This document shows, piece after piece, positions 8,195 through 18,634 of a stretch of DNA of 64,000 nucleotides. The notes below the pieces were generated by a model, which searched no databases, was not told where the DNA came from, and worked only from the letters and a program-made list of their open reading frames with translations. How positions within the stretch are numbered: the stretch's first letter is position 1; every line of letters begins with the position of its first letter. A program made the position numbers and the translations under genes. The DNA comes from JAVBJN01 sp031546985 (GTDB lineage: Bacteria > Bacteroidota > Bacteroidia > Chitinophagales > Chitinophagaceae). The stretch covers positions 10,183 through 74,182 of the forward strand of contig JAVBJN010000056.1 of assembly GCA_031546985.1 (NCBI GenBank), read 5' to 3'.

Positions 8195-8791
8195 ATGTTT
8201 GCATATTTGAAAGGGAAGCTGGCATATTGCACGCCGGCTATGGTGCATCTGGATGTTGCAGGAGTAGGGTATGAAGTCCACATCAGCCTCAATACATATA
8301 GTGCTATACAGCAAATGAACGAGGCGCGCCTGTGGGTGCACCTGCAAATAAAGGAAGACGCGCACACCCTGTTTGGGTTTTATGAAGAGATCGAAAAGCA
8401 ATTGTTTCTGCAGTTGTTGTCGGTTTCTGGCGTAGGTGCAAGTACCGCCAGGATGATGCTGAGCAGCATGACCCCGGCCGAACTGGCCCAGGCCATTGCG
8501 CACGGCAACGAAAAATTACTCGAAAAAATAAAGGGCATCGGGGCCAAAACGGCCAAGCGCATCATTCTCGAACTGAAAGATAAGGTGACCCGCGCCCAGC
8601 CTGTACTGGCAACAGATATGCCTGCCGTACATATAAACAATAATAATCAACAAGATGCGTTAAATGCATTAGTCGCTTTGGGCATAGCCAAACCTGCGGC
8701 AGAACAGGCGCTGACGAAGGTGCTGAAGGCCATGCCTCAACTGGAGGAAAGTGTGGAAGACCTGCTGAAACATGCATTGAAAAATTTATAA
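8195..8791 (+). CDS. ruvA: Holliday junction branch migration protein RuvA
   Basis: The 198-residue protein carries the RuvA layout: an N-terminal OB domain (MFAYLKGKLAYCT...VGYEVHISLNTY), paired helix-hairpin-helix motifs (LLSVSGVGASTARMML near residues 74-89 and LEKIKGIGAKTAKRIILEL near 109-127) and the small C-terminal domain that contacts RuvB (ALVALGIAKPAAEQALTKVL). RuvA binds four-way junctions and targets RuvB during recombination. It lies 26 bp upstream of sprA; as far as I recall this neighbourhood recurs in Bacteroidota. Confidence 0.97.
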   Translation: MFAYLKGKLAYCTPAMVHLDVAGVGYEVHISLNTYSAIQQMNEARLWVHLQIKEDAHTLFGFYEEIEKQLFLQLLSVSGVGASTARMMLSSMTPAELAQAIAHGNEKLLEKIKGIGAKTAKRIILELKDKVTRAQPVLATDMPAVHINNNNQQDALNALVALGIAKPAAEQALTKVLKAMPQLEESVEDLLKHALKNL

Positions 8792-8817
8792 CTAAAACGC
8801 TCAAACACAGAAGGATT

Positions 8818-11800
8818 TTGACCAAGCATAACAGGGGGAAGAATTATACAGCCTGGATAGTGATAGGATTAACCATCATGATGATGCTGAATGCCTCCGC
8901 TAAAGATTTTTTTACCTTTAAACCAATGCCGGATGATGATCCTGCTCCTCAGGTAGATAGCCCTGAAGTGGAGCAGAACGATCCGCGTCGTTTGCGTTTT
9001 CCAATCAACGACCGTATGGGTGATGGCCGCACGCCTGGTGCGGGTACCAATCCTATGGACCTGCAAGACCCGGCCAACGTAAAAAAGACTTACGATTACG
9101 ATCCTAACAGCAAAGAGTTTTCGCTTACCGAAAAAATAGGAGACCAATACTTCCGCTACCCCTCTTCCATGACAATGGATGAGTACCTCAAATACAAATC
9201 TGCACAGGACGAAGCTGCATACTGGAAAAAACGGGGCGATGCACTGAGCCTGCTCAACAGCCGCACGGCTATTCCGCAACTGCATGTATCGGGTGGTGCC
9301 TTTGACCGTATTTTTGGCGGGTCCAATATCGACATTCGCCCGCAGGGTAACGTAGACCTTACTTTTGGCGGATTGTGGCAGAACCTCAAAAACCCTGCGT
9401 TGGTGCAGCGTGCCCAGCGCTATGGCATTTTTGACTTCGACATGCAGATGAACATCAACCTGGTGGCCAAGGTGGGTGAAAAACTGAAACTGAACTTTAA
9501 CTACAATACCAAAGCCAACTTCGATTTTGAGAACCAGATCAAACTCGAATACACCGGTTTTGAAGATGAAATCATTAAAAAAATTGAAGCCGGTAACGTA
9601 AGTTTTCCGCTCAAGAGCCGTCTCATTACTGGTACCCAATCGTTGCTGGGTATCAAAACGCAATTGCAGTTTGGCCGCCTGATGATGACCAACATTATCT
9701 CGCAGCAAAAGTCTAAACGGGAGAGCGTAACCCTTAAAGGTGGCGCGCAAACGCAAACCTTCTCGGTGGCCTCAGATTCTTATGATGAGAACAGGCACTT
9801 CCTGCTGGCACAACACTTCCGCAGCAACTATAACTACGCGTTAAAAGATTTTCCGGTACTCCGCTCCCAGGCCAATATTACCAAGGTAGAGGTGTGGATT
9901 ACCAATAAAAATGCTACCACCACCGACACGCGCGACATCGTAGCGTTTATGGACTTTGGTGAAAAAAATCCGTACAACAGCCGGTTTCTCGATGGTGCTG
10001 GTCAGGAGTTGCCCGATAACAAATCGAATACCTTATACCAGCGTGTGATTGGTACACCCGGTACCCGATCGCTCAACACGGTAGTTACCGCTTTGAGTTC
10101 GGCTATCGGGTTGCAGGAACGTACCGAGTTTATGAAAGTGCTGGCACGTAAGCTCAATCCTTCGGAGTTCTCGTTTAATCCGCAGCTGGGTTTCATATCC
10201 CTTAACCAGCAGTTGCAACCCGATGAGGTGTTGGGTGTATCTTACCAGTATACTTACAATGGTAAGATCTTTCAGGTGGGTGAGTTCTCGCAGGATCTGC
10301 CTCCCGATAGTACCAATGCCAAAGTGCTGTTTGTTAAAATGCTGAAATCGACCCAGGCCATTCCTACCTTGCCGATCTGGGATCTGATGATGAAAAACGT
10401 GTATTCGCTAAACGCGTATGGCATTACCCAAAAGGATTTCAGACTCAATATCTTTTACCTCGATCCCGGAGCCGGTAAAAAACGTTATTTGCCCGAAGGG
10501 CCAAGTTCAGGAACACCGCTGCTGTCGTTGCTGAACCTCGACCGTTTAAATAACCAGAAAGATCCGCAGCCCGATGGGGTGTTCGATTATGTGGAAGGTA
10601 TAACCATTAACCCGCAGCAGGGTAAAGTGATCTTCCCGGTGCTGGAGCCCTTTGGTTCCGACCTTGCCTATGCCTTTGGCAATGATCCTAAATTGCTGAA
10701 TAAGTACCTCTACCAGGTACTGTACGATTCTACCAAAGTAGTAGCCCAGCAGTTTCCGCAATACAACCGTTACCTCGTAGAAGGTAGCTTTAGTGGCTCT
10801 TCCAACTCCGAGATATACCTGGGTGGTTTCAATATTCCGCAGGGGTCGGTATCGGTTACCGCCGGTGGGCAAAAACTGGTAGAGGGAGTGGATTACCAGA
10901 TCGACTACTCATTGGGTAGGGTAAAGATCCTCAATACCGGGGTGCTCAACTCTGGCATCCCCATCAACATTCAGTATGAGAACAACGCCACTTTTGGTTT
11001 CCAGCAGCAATCGCTGATGGGCTCGCGACTGGATTATTATGTGAATGATAAACTGATGCTGGGTGGTACGGTTATGCGCTTGTCCGAAAGGCCGTTTACC
11101 CAAAAAGTAAGTTTTGGCGAAGACCCGATTAACAATACCGTAGTAGGGCTGGATGCGAATTACAACACCGAAATTCCGGCACTTACCCGCCTGCTCGATA
11201 AATTACCGATTTACTCTACCACTGCTCCTTCGGTACTTACCACCTCGGGCGAGGTAGCCCGCCTGTTTCCGGGCCACAGTAAACTGATCGGTAAAGACGG
11301 TAACGTATATATCGACGACTTTGAAGGTACGCGCAGCAGTTTTGATATGAAATATCCTTACACCTCCTGGGCGCTGGCGAGTACGCCACGTGATGCGCCC
11401 GATGCGAGTGGTAAGGTCATGTTTCCCGAGGCGGCCCTGCTCAATAACCTCGATTACGGAAAAAACCGCGCCCGTCTGGCCTGGTACACCATTGACCCCT
11501 CTATGGTAGACCGCTCTGCCAACACGCCGCCCAATATTAAAAACGACCTTAACCAGTTGTCTAACCACTACGTAAGAGCGGTGAGCCAGCGCGAGGTGTT
11601 TCCACAAAAGAACAACATAAGCCTGCAAGATCAGTTGCAGACCTTTGACCTGGCTTATTACCCCAAAGACCGAGGGCAGTACAATTTTGATGCATCTAAC
11701 ATAGATGCCAACGGTAAACTTACCAATCCCTCCAAGCGCTGGGGTGGTTTAATGCGCCCGTTGGAGTACAGCGATTTTGAAGCGTCCAACATTGAGTTTG

Positions 11801-14800
11801 TAGAGTTCTGGGTGCTCGATCCGTTCATATATAATACCAACAGCAATGGCGGTTACCTGTACCTGAACCTCGGTAACGTATCGGAAGACATTTTGAAGGA
11901 TTCGCGTAAGCTGTTTGAGAATGGCTTGCCCAACCCCGCCGATCCTACCAAGATAGACAGCAGCCGCTGGGGTAATGTGCCCAAGTACCAGCAGCAGATT
12001 ACCCGCTCGTTTGACAACGACCCCTCTGGCCGCAGACTGCAGGATGTGGGGTATGATGGTATGAGCAGCGAAGATGAGCAAACCAAACGCGCCGACTTTC
12101 TTGGCCAGCTGGGGGCTTTGGTGGGTACCGGCAGCGAGGTGTACCTCAAAACCAGCGAAGACCCTGCCTCCGATAACTTCCGTCACTTCCGCGATCCGAA
12201 GTATACCGAAGAGAACGCAGGCATTCTTGCGCGGTATAAATATTTTAACAACCCCGAGGGCAACTCACCGGTTACCGATAACAACAGCACCTACTCCCTG
12301 TCGGGCACCAACCTGCCGGAGAGTGAAGATATTAACGGCGATAATACCCTGAACGAAACCGAAGAGTATTATAATTACCGCATTCACCTTACGCCAAACA
12401 TGGCCGTGGGGCAGAATAATATTATCAACATCCAGGAGTCTAAAGTGAAACTGGTGAATGGTACCGAAGATGTGGTAAAATGGTACCAGTTCCGGGTACC
12501 GGTTAAGTCATACGATAATAAAGTAGGCAGCATTTCCGATTTCCGCTCTATCCGTTTCTTCCGGATGTTTATGACCGGTTTCGAAGACAGCGCCGTACTG
12601 CGTTTTGCCCGCCTGGATCTGTTGCGTAACCAATGGCGCCGTTACCAGTATTCCTTGAACATACCGGGAGAGATGATCCCGATCGATGATAACAATATCA
12701 CATCCTTTAACGTAGGTTCGGTAAGCCTGGAAGAGAACGGACAGCGTTCTCCGATCCCTTATGTTGTGCCTCCGGGTATCGACCGTCAGCAACAAGCCGT
12801 ATCTACCGGTCAAACCATTCAGTTGAACGAGCAATCGCTCAGCATGCAGGTGTGTAACCTCCAGGATGGTGATGCCCGCTCGGCCATTAAAACCTATAAC
12901 CTGGATATGCGCCAGTTTAAAGACCTGCGCATGTTTATTCACGCAGAGTCGGTACCAGGCCAGGCCCAGTTAAAAGACAACCAGTTGTATGCGTTTATCC
13001 GTTTGGGTAACGATTACACCAATAACTATTACGAATACCAGGTGCCGTTAAAGATCTCCCCTCCCGGAGAGTCGGCCCAGCGATCGGTTTGGCCCGAAGC
13101 CAATGAAATTATGCTGGCGCTCAATAAGCTGGTAAATGTAAAACTGCAGCGTAACTCTTTGGGCTATAGCCTTACCCTGCCTTATACGCAGAAAGATGAG
13201 TTTGGCAACAACATTGTAATTGTGGGTAACCCCAACGTGGGCGATGTGCGGTCTATTATGCTGGGTGTGCTAAACCCCAAAGACGATGGCGCGCCACAGT
13301 GTACCGAAGTTTGGTTTAACGAACTGCGGGTATCTAATATTGATGAGTCGGGCGGTTGGGCTGCCACCGGTAGCGCCGCGTTGCAAATGGCCGATCTGGG
13401 TAATGTACGTTTCTCCGGCAATATGCATACCGCCGGTTATGGCAACCTCGATCAGAAAGCGCAGCAGCGTTTCCGCGATAACTTTAACCAATACGACATC
13501 TCTGCCAATATTAATGCGGGTAAACTATTGCCACAAAAATGGGGCGTGCAGCTGCCTGTGTTTGCAGGCTATACCCAATCGGTGAGCAACCCCGAATTTG
13601 ATCCTTACGACCTGGATGTTAAGTTCAGCGATAAGCTCAACTCTGCCCGTACCAGCCAGGAGCGCGACTCTATGAAAAAAGCTGCGCAGGACTTTATAGC
13701 CATCCAGAGTCTTAACTTCCAGGGTGTGCGTATTACACCTGCCAAAGCACATAAGAAAAATCCGTTTAGCCTGGCCAACTTTGACCTGAGCTATTCTTAT
13801 AATAAACAATTCCACCGCAGTCCGCTGCTGGAGAGCGAAACCATTACCCAGCACCAGGGTGGCTTTGGGTACAACTATGCGCCTGCCTCTAAATACATAG
13901 AGCCGTTTAAGCGATTGGTAAAATCGAAGTCGAAGTACCTGGCGCTTATCCGCGATTTCAACGTGAAGTTGCTGCCCAGCAGTGTCTCTTTCCGTACCGA
14001 GCTGGTGCGCCAGTTTGGAGAAACCATTCTGCGTAATATCGATGATGGGAACTACAAGATTCCGGCTACTTACAATAAGTACTTTACCTGGAACCGTACC
14101 TTTAGCTTACGTTGGGAGCTTACCAAGTCGTTGTCGTTCGATTACAACGCGTCTAACCTGGCTCGTGTAGATGAGCCCAATGGCCGTATCGATACCAAAG
14201 AGAAGAAAGATACGTTGTGGAACAACATTGCGCGCCTGGGCCGCCCTACGGCATATAACCAGACGTTTGGCGCCAACTATACCTTACCACTGGCCAAGAT
14301 CCCGTTCCTGGACTGGACCAATGCCCGTATCGGCTATACCGGTACCTATAATTATACCGCAGCATCTTTCCTGTCTAAAAGCCTGGGTAACACCATTGGT
14401 AACGGACAAACGGTGCAGTTGAATGCAGAAGCCAACTTCCTGCAGTTGTACAATAAAAACCGCTACCTCAAAGCCATTAACACACCTGCATACAAACCTC
14501 CGGTTTCTAAAAGCCAGGATGTGAAAAAGGATGATAAAAAAGTAGATAAGCTGGGCAAACCGCTGGATGATAAAGGTGCTAAACCTGCACCCGAGCCTAA
14601 AGCAGAACCCGCAAAGGCCGACCCCGAGAAATCGCGCAACAGCCTGTTAAAAAGCAGATTTATAAGCGATACACTGCGTAAGCTCATTTACAAAAGAGAA
14701 GACGGTACCATTACCAAAGCAGAGAAGAAATACTATCGCAAACTGAAACGCGAGATCCGTAAGAAAGAATTGCTGGCCAAACGCAACAAGCCTATCGAAA

Positions 14801-16227
14801 TTAATCCGGGCGTACGTCTTGGCGGCAGATTGCTTATGAGTTTGCGCAGGGCTACTGTTTCATACAGCGAAGCATATGTAACTACGCTGCCTGGGTATAT
14901 GGACAGCAGCCGCATACTGGGTATGAATCCTAGTTCATGGGAGCCTGGACTTCCGTTTGTGCTAGGGTACCAACCCGACCAGAAATGGCTCGATGCTGCG
15001 GCATCGCGAGGTGTCATTTCTGGCGACTCCCTGGTGGTGCAACCCATACAGCAACGCTACAACCAGTCTTTTAATATTACTGCTGCGCTGGAGCCGCTCC
15101 AGGATGTAAGGATAGATCTGAACTGGAACAAAACGTTCTCCAAAAACTACTCCGAGTTGTTTAAGGATACATTGGGCAATGGCACGTTCAGCCACCTTAA
15201 CCCTTACGATGCCGGTTCATTCAGTGTAACGTATGTTGCCATCGGTACCATGTTCGATAAGTCGGGTAAGGAAGGTATTTCCAATACGTTCCGCCGGTTC
15301 GAAGAAAACCGTAAGGTAATCTCCGACCGCCTGGGCCGCAGCAACCCATATACCAACGGACTGGCCGCGCCGGAAGATCCGGAGTATAAAAAAGGGTATA
15401 CCCGTTACTCACAGGAAGTGCTTATTCCGGCTTTCCTCTCGGCATATACCAACCGCGATCCGGTTTCGATGGAGCTGGTAGACAGTAAGAGCCGTAACCT
15501 GAAAGACAATCCGTTTAAGAACATATGGCCTATGCCTAACTGGAGAGTAAACATCTCCGGGGTTAACAAACTACCAATGTTCCGCAACTACATCGACAAT
15601 ATGGTGATTACCCATGCCTACACCGGTAACCTGAGTATGAACAGCTTTAACAGCAACCTCATTTACCAGGATATTTATGTGTTGGGGTATCCTTCGTTTA
15701 TCGATAGTAACTCGCACAACTATGTGCCTTACTTCCTGGTGCCCAATATTACCATTACGGAGTCGTTCTCGCCACTGTTTGGTGTAGATGCCACCTTTAG
15801 CAAGTTTACTGCTCGTTTCGAGTACCGCAAAGCGCGTACGCTGAGTTTGAGTCTTATCGACTTCCAGCTGGCAGAAACAAAGAGTAATGAGTATGTGGTA
15901 GGGGCTGGTATCCGAGCCAGAAACGTAAGGTTGCCATTTACGGCATTTGGTCTCAATAAAATGAAACCTGCCGATGTTAACTTTAAAATGGACATCAGTG
16001 TGCGGGACGATATAACCTCTAACAACAGGCTCGATCAGGATCTGTCTATCCCCACCCGCGGGCAAACGGTGATTGGTATCTCGCCCACATTGGATTATGT
16101 AGTGAGCAATGGTTTAACCATCCGCTTCTACTACGACCGCAGACAAACGATACCCAAAGTATCTACCTCGTTCCCGATTACTACTACAAGGGCAGGCGTA
16201 ACACTCAGGTTCTTGTTTGGACAATAA
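8818..16227 (+). CDS. sprA: Cell-surface protein SprA (type IX secretion outer-membrane translocon)
   Basis: At 2469 residues this matches the size of SprA/Sov, the giant outer-membrane barrel through which T9SS substrates leave the periplasm. An N-terminal signal segment (AWIVIGLTIMMMLNASAKDFF) is followed by SprA-type beta-strand repeats and ends in a strand (TRAGVTLRFLFGQ) with a terminal aromatic region, as in outer-membrane barrels. A TTG at 8818 starts the frame, with an agaagga stretch just before it; the first ATGs (around 8880) would cut the signal peptide, so TTG is favoured. Residues about 1895-1950 form a Lys/Asp/Pro/Ala-rich low-complexity insert (SQDVKKDDKKVDKLGKPL onward). T9SS cargo and the other por/spr genes are not in the window. 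Confidence 0.95.
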   Translation: MTKHNRGKNYTAWIVIGLTIMMMLNASAKDFFTFKPMPDDDPAPQVDSPEVEQNDPRRLRFPINDRMGDGRTPGAGTNPMDLQDPANVKKTYDYDPNSKEFSLTEKIGDQYFRYPSSMTMDEYLKYKSAQDEAAYWKKRGDALSLLNSRTAIPQLHVSGGAFDRIFGGSNIDIRPQGNVDLTFGGLWQNLKNPALVQRAQRYGIFDFDMQMNINLVAKVGEKLKLNFNYNTKANFDFENQIKLEYTGFEDEIIKKIEAGNVSFPLKSRLITGTQSLLGIKTQLQFGRLMMTNIISQQKSKRESVTLKGGAQTQTFSVASDSYDENRHFLLAQHFRSNYNYALKDFPVLRSQANITKVEVWITNKNATTTDTRDIVAFMDFGEKNPYNSRFLDGAGQELPDNKSNTLYQRVIGTPGTRSLNTVVTALSSAIGLQERTEFMKVLARKLNPSEFSFNPQLGFISLNQQLQPDEVLGVSYQYTYNGKIFQVGEFSQDLPPDSTNAKVLFVKMLKSTQAIPTLPIWDLMMKNVYSLNAYGITQKDFRLNIFYLDPGAGKKRYLPEGPSSGTPLLSLLNLDRLNNQKDPQPDGVFDYVEGITINPQQGKVIFPVLEPFGSDLAYAFGNDPKLLNKYLYQVLYDSTKVVAQQFPQYNRYLVEGSFSGSSNSEIYLGGFNIPQGSVSVTAGGQKLVEGVDYQIDYSLGRVKILNTGVLNSGIPINIQYENNATFGFQQQSLMGSRLDYYVNDKLMLGGTVMRLSERPFTQKVSFGEDPINNTVVGLDANYNTEIPALTRLLDKLPIYSTTAPSVLTTSGEVARLFPGHSKLIGKDGNVYIDDFEGTRSSFDMKYPYTSWALASTPRDAPDASGKVMFPEAALLNNLDYGKNRARLAWYTIDPSMVDRSANTPPNIKNDLNQLSNHYVRAVSQREVFPQKNNISLQDQLQTFDLAYYPKDRGQYNFDASNIDANGKLTNPSKRWGGLMRPLEYSDFEASNIEFVEFWVLDPFIYNTNSNGGYLYLNLGNVSEDILKDSRKLFENGLPNPADPTKIDSSRWGNVPKYQQQITRSFDNDPSGRRLQDVGYDGMSSEDEQTKRADFLGQLGALVGTGSEVYLKTSEDPASDNFRHFRDPKYTEENAGILARYKYFNNPEGNSPVTDNNSTYSLSGTNLPESEDINGDNTLNETEEYYNYRIHLTPNMAVGQNNIINIQESKVKLVNGTEDVVKWYQFRVPVKSYDNKVGSISDFRSIRFFRMFMTGFEDSAVLRFARLDLLRNQWRRYQYSLNIPGEMIPIDDNNITSFNVGSVSLEENGQRSPIPYVVPPGIDRQQQAVSTGQTIQLNEQSLSMQVCNLQDGDARSAIKTYNLDMRQFKDLRMFIHAESVPGQAQLKDNQLYAFIRLGNDYTNNYYEYQVPLKISPPGESAQRSVWPEANEIMLALNKLVNVKLQRNSLGYSLTLPYTQKDEFGNNIVIVGNPNVGDVRSIMLGVLNPKDDGAPQCTEVWFNELRVSNIDESGGWAATGSAALQMADLGNVRFSGNMHTAGYGNLDQKAQQRFRDNFNQYDISANINAGKLLPQKWGVQLPVFAGYTQSVSNPEFDPYDLDVKFSDKLNSARTSQERDSMKKAAQDFIAIQSLNFQGVRITPAKAHKKNPFSLANFDLSYSYNKQFHRSPLLESETITQHQGGFGYNYAPASKYIEPFKRLVKSKSKYLALIRDFNVKLLPSSVSFRTELVRQFGETILRNIDDGNYKIPATYNKYFTWNRTFSLRWELTKSLSFDYNASNLARVDEPNGRIDTKEKKDTLWNNIARLGRPTAYNQTFGANYTLPLAKIPFLDWTNARIGYTGTYNYTAASFLSKSLGNTIGNGQTVQLNAEANFLQLYNKNRYLKAINTPAYKPPVSKSQDVKKDDKKVDKLGKPLDDKGAKPAPEPKAEPAKADPEKSRNSLLKSRFISDTLRKLIYKREDGTITKAEKKYYRKLKREIRKKELLAKRNKPIEINPGVRLGGRLLMSLRRATVSYSEAYVTTLPGYMDSSRILGMNPSSWEPGLPFVLGYQPDQKWLDAAASRGVISGDSLVVQPIQQRYNQSFNITAALEPLQDVRIDLNWNKTFSKNYSELFKDTLGNGTFSHLNPYDAGSFSVTYVAIGTMFDKSGKEGISNTFRRFEENRKVISDRLGRSNPYTNGLAAPEDPEYKKGYTRYSQEVLIPAFLSAYTNRDPVSMELVDSKSRNLKDNPFKNIWPMPNWRVNISGVNKLPMFRNYIDNMVITHAYTGNLSMNSFNSNLIYQDIYVLGYPSFIDSNSHNYVPYFLVPNITITESFSPLFGVDATFSKFTARFEYRKARTLSLSLIDFQLAETKSNEYVVGAGIRARNVRLPFTAFGLNKMKPADVNFKMDISVRDDITSNNRLDQDLSIPTRGQTVIGISPTLDYVVSNGLTIRFYYDRRQTIPKVSTSFPITTTRAGVTLRFLFGQ

Positions 16228-16241
16228 CAAATAGTATACAA

Positions 16242-16284
16242 CAAAAAACCCCGGATAGCAGCCATGTTATCCGGGGTTTTTTGT
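16242..16284 (+). terminator. Strong terminator after sprA
   Basis: aaccccggata pairs with ttatccggggtt around a 9-base loop, flanked by A-rich and T-rich tracts (acaaaaaacc ... ggttttttgtt), so it can work in both directions. It begins 15 bases past the sprA stop. Confidence 0.9.
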
Positions 16285-16349
16285 TGGTGACAGGTACTAT
16301 AATAAAAGTGAACGAACATACCCTTCTGTCTTTTTTGCTATATTTAGAG

Positions 16350-17345
16350 ATGGATATATCATCTCTCGAAACCCTTGCCCGCCAAGGGCTGATACGCGAA
16401 GAGGTTGTGCCCGTAGCCAAAGCGCAACAAGAAAAAGCATTGTTCTCCCTGCATTGGGAAATCTCCGTATTACTCTACCTGGGCGTTTTGCTCCTGAGCG
16501 GCGGGTTAGGCATTCTCATTTACAAGAATATCGACACCATCGGGCACCAGGCCATTCTGGCCCTGATCGCGGCTATCAGTGGCGGATGCTTCTACTACTG
16601 TTTCAAAAAAGTAGCGCCATTCAGCACTTCAAAAGTAGAGTCGCCCAACGCCCTGTTCGATTATGTGCTGCTGCTGGGTAGTTTAACCCTGCTCAGTTTT
16701 GTCGCTTATCTGCAGTTTCAGTACCAGGTGTTTGGTACCCGGTATGGGCTCGCTACGTTTATCCCCATGGTGCTCATGTTCATTACCGCTTACCGTTTTG
16801 ATCACCTCGGTCTTTTAAGCATCGCCATCACCAACCTGGCGGCCTGGGTAGGCATTGCGGTAACGCCAGCAGCCTTGCTTACCGATAATGACTTTAATGA
16901 TGCCACACTCATTTATTCCGGCCTTGCATTGGGCATAGTGTTGATTGCCGCTGGCGTATTATCGGGCATCAGGCATATAAAACCACATTTCTCTTTTACC
17001 TACAGGAATTTTGGCGTGCATGTATTGTTTGTAGCCTGCCTGGCCGGTATGTTTCATTTTGATGCCACTTATGCCCTTTGGTTTTTATTCCTGGCAGGTA
17101 TCGCCGCTTTCGTGTTCCGCATGGCCATGAAAGAGCACTCCTTTTACTTTATACTCATTACCGTGCTGTATGGCTATGTAGGGTTGAGTTACACGTTTAT
17201 CCGCTTCCTGTTCGAAAGTGGCGGCAGTGGCAACGAAGAAGGCAAAATTTATCTCGCCATCTTCTATTTTATCGCTTCCGCGGTAGGACTCATTTTTACG
17301 CTCATCCATTTTAACCGAAAACTGAAAGAAAATGCTGGCTTATAA
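16350..17345 (+). CDS. DUF2157-type multi-spanning membrane protein
   Basis: The 331-residue product from the ATG at 16350 starts with a soluble helical segment (MDISSLETLARQGLIREEVV...HWEISVLLYLGVLLLSGGLG) and then about nine hydrophobic helices. The N-terminal segment, leading into a GVLLLSGGLGILIY first helix, is like the DUF2157 family of predicted membrane proteins; function unknown. An upstream TTG at 16281 lies inside the sprA terminator and is rejected as the start. The stop overlaps the start of the next gene by 14 bp, indicating co-translation. Confidence 0.7.
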   Translation: MDISSLETLARQGLIREEVVPVAKAQQEKALFSLHWEISVLLYLGVLLLSGGLGILIYKNIDTIGHQAILALIAAISGGCFYYCFKKVAPFSTSKVESPNALFDYVLLLGSLTLLSFVAYLQFQYQVFGTRYGLATFIPMVLMFITAYRFDHLGLLSIAITNLAAWVGIAVTPAALLTDNDFNDATLIYSGLALGIVLIAAGVLSGIRHIKPHFSFTYRNFGVHVLFVACLAGMFHFDATYALWFLFLAGIAAFVFRMAMKEHSFYFILITVLYGYVGLSYTFIRFLFESGGSGNEEGKIYLAIFYFIASAVGLIFTLIHFNRKLKENAGL

Positions 17346-18495
17346 TACCACCGCTTTAGAACACGACCGCCTGCGCGAAGCGGGCGAAGATGTTTTTCGG
17401 AAAGGATTTATCGAAGAAGAACAGCTTAAGGCTGTGCGCATGGCTTATGCGCCTACATTATACACGCCCAACCTGTTTGTCCGCATCGGGTTGTTCCTGC
17501 TTACCGGGGTTATCCTGCTGGCCTTTCTGGGGTTAATGCTGCTCATGAGCGATGGGCACGGTTGGGAGGGCATGCTGGTGGTAGGCGGACTCATTACTTA
17601 CGGCATGCTGGAGTTTTTTGTGCGCAGCGGGCATTACCGGTCCGGGGTAGACGATGCGTTGCTTTGGGGTTCGTTAATGATGGTGATCAGCGGATTGCTG
17701 GCCGCTTTTTCCAAAAGCATGGATGTGACCACGGGGTTTGCATTCTGGTTCTGCCTGCCCTTCCTGGCCTGGGGTGTGCTTCGTTTTAAAGATACTGCCT
17801 GTACAGCCTTACTACTCGTAGATATTGCCGCTATCATTGTTTGGCACAGTTTTGAACTAGGCACTGTGGGTATGTTAGCCGCGCCATTACTGGTATTGGT
17901 ACTATCCGCAATGGGACTTTGGTGGGTATGCCGCAGAGAAGAAACCTGGACCTGGTCGGTGTACAATAATTGCTGGACAACCGCCAAAGGCACTTTGTTG
18001 CTCTTATGTTATGGCGCAGGCAATGTGTACCTCATCAATGAAATATCTGCTGTATATGGAGATCTTGCTGTGCAGGGCAGCACCGTGCTGGGCTGGTTTT
18101 TCTGGATCTGGACGGTATTGGTACCTTTTGCCTACATCTGGTATGGCATCCGCAAAAAAGACAGGCTGGTACTGGGTGCGGGATTGGTGCTTATTGCCGC
18201 CGCCGTATTTACCGTACGGTATTACCATTCCATTATGCCGCTCGAAACGGTGATGGTACTGGGCGGGGCATTGCTGGTGTCGGTTTCTGCCTGGCTTATC
18301 CGTTACCTCAAAACACCCAAACATGGCTTTACCTACGATGCCCAGCCCGATGATACGCCCGATTGGGCCAAACGCCAGATCGAAGCGCTCCTGATTGCCC
18401 AAACCATGGCCCATACTGCTGCCGCAGCGCCCGAAAAGGGATTTGAGTTTGGCGGCGGCGAAAGTGGTGGTGGCGGAGCCTCTGGCGGGTACTAA
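17332..18495 (+). CDS. Multi-spanning membrane protein with Gly-rich tail, partner of the upstream DUF2157 protein
   Basis: The 387-residue protein has the same architecture as its upstream neighbour: about 45 soluble N-terminal residues (LREAGEDVFRKGFIEEEQLKAV) followed by roughly ten hydrophobic helices. It ends in a soluble Ala-rich helix and a Gly/Ser tail (FEFGGGESGGGGASGGY). The gene overlaps the upstream frame by 14 bp, which suggests that the two products are made together and may form a complex. Family function unknown; no transport motif recognised. Confidence 0.68.
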   Translation: MLAYNTTALEHDRLREAGEDVFRKGFIEEEQLKAVRMAYAPTLYTPNLFVRIGLFLLTGVILLAFLGLMLLMSDGHGWEGMLVVGGLITYGMLEFFVRSGHYRSGVDDALLWGSLMMVISGLLAAFSKSMDVTTGFAFWFCLPFLAWGVLRFKDTACTALLLVDIAAIIVWHSFELGTVGMLAAPLLVLVLSAMGLWWVCRREETWTWSVYNNCWTTAKGTLLLLCYGAGNVYLINEISAVYGDLAVQGSTVLGWFFWIWTVLVPFAYIWYGIRKKDRLVLGAGLVLIAAAVFTVRYYHSIMPLETVMVLGGALLVSVSAWLIRYLKTPKHGFTYDAQPDDTPDWAKRQIEALLIAQTMAHTAAAAPEKGFEFGGGESGGGGASGGY

Positions 18496-18634
18496 TGGTT
18501 TTGTTAAAGCTGTAATATGATTTACCCGCTGCCGCAAATAATGGCAGGGAATGTTTAAATTGCAGGTAGGCTCCGGGCATACGCTTGCCTGGTGCTAACG
18601 ATTTGGTTTTTAATGCTGAAGGAATAACAATAGA

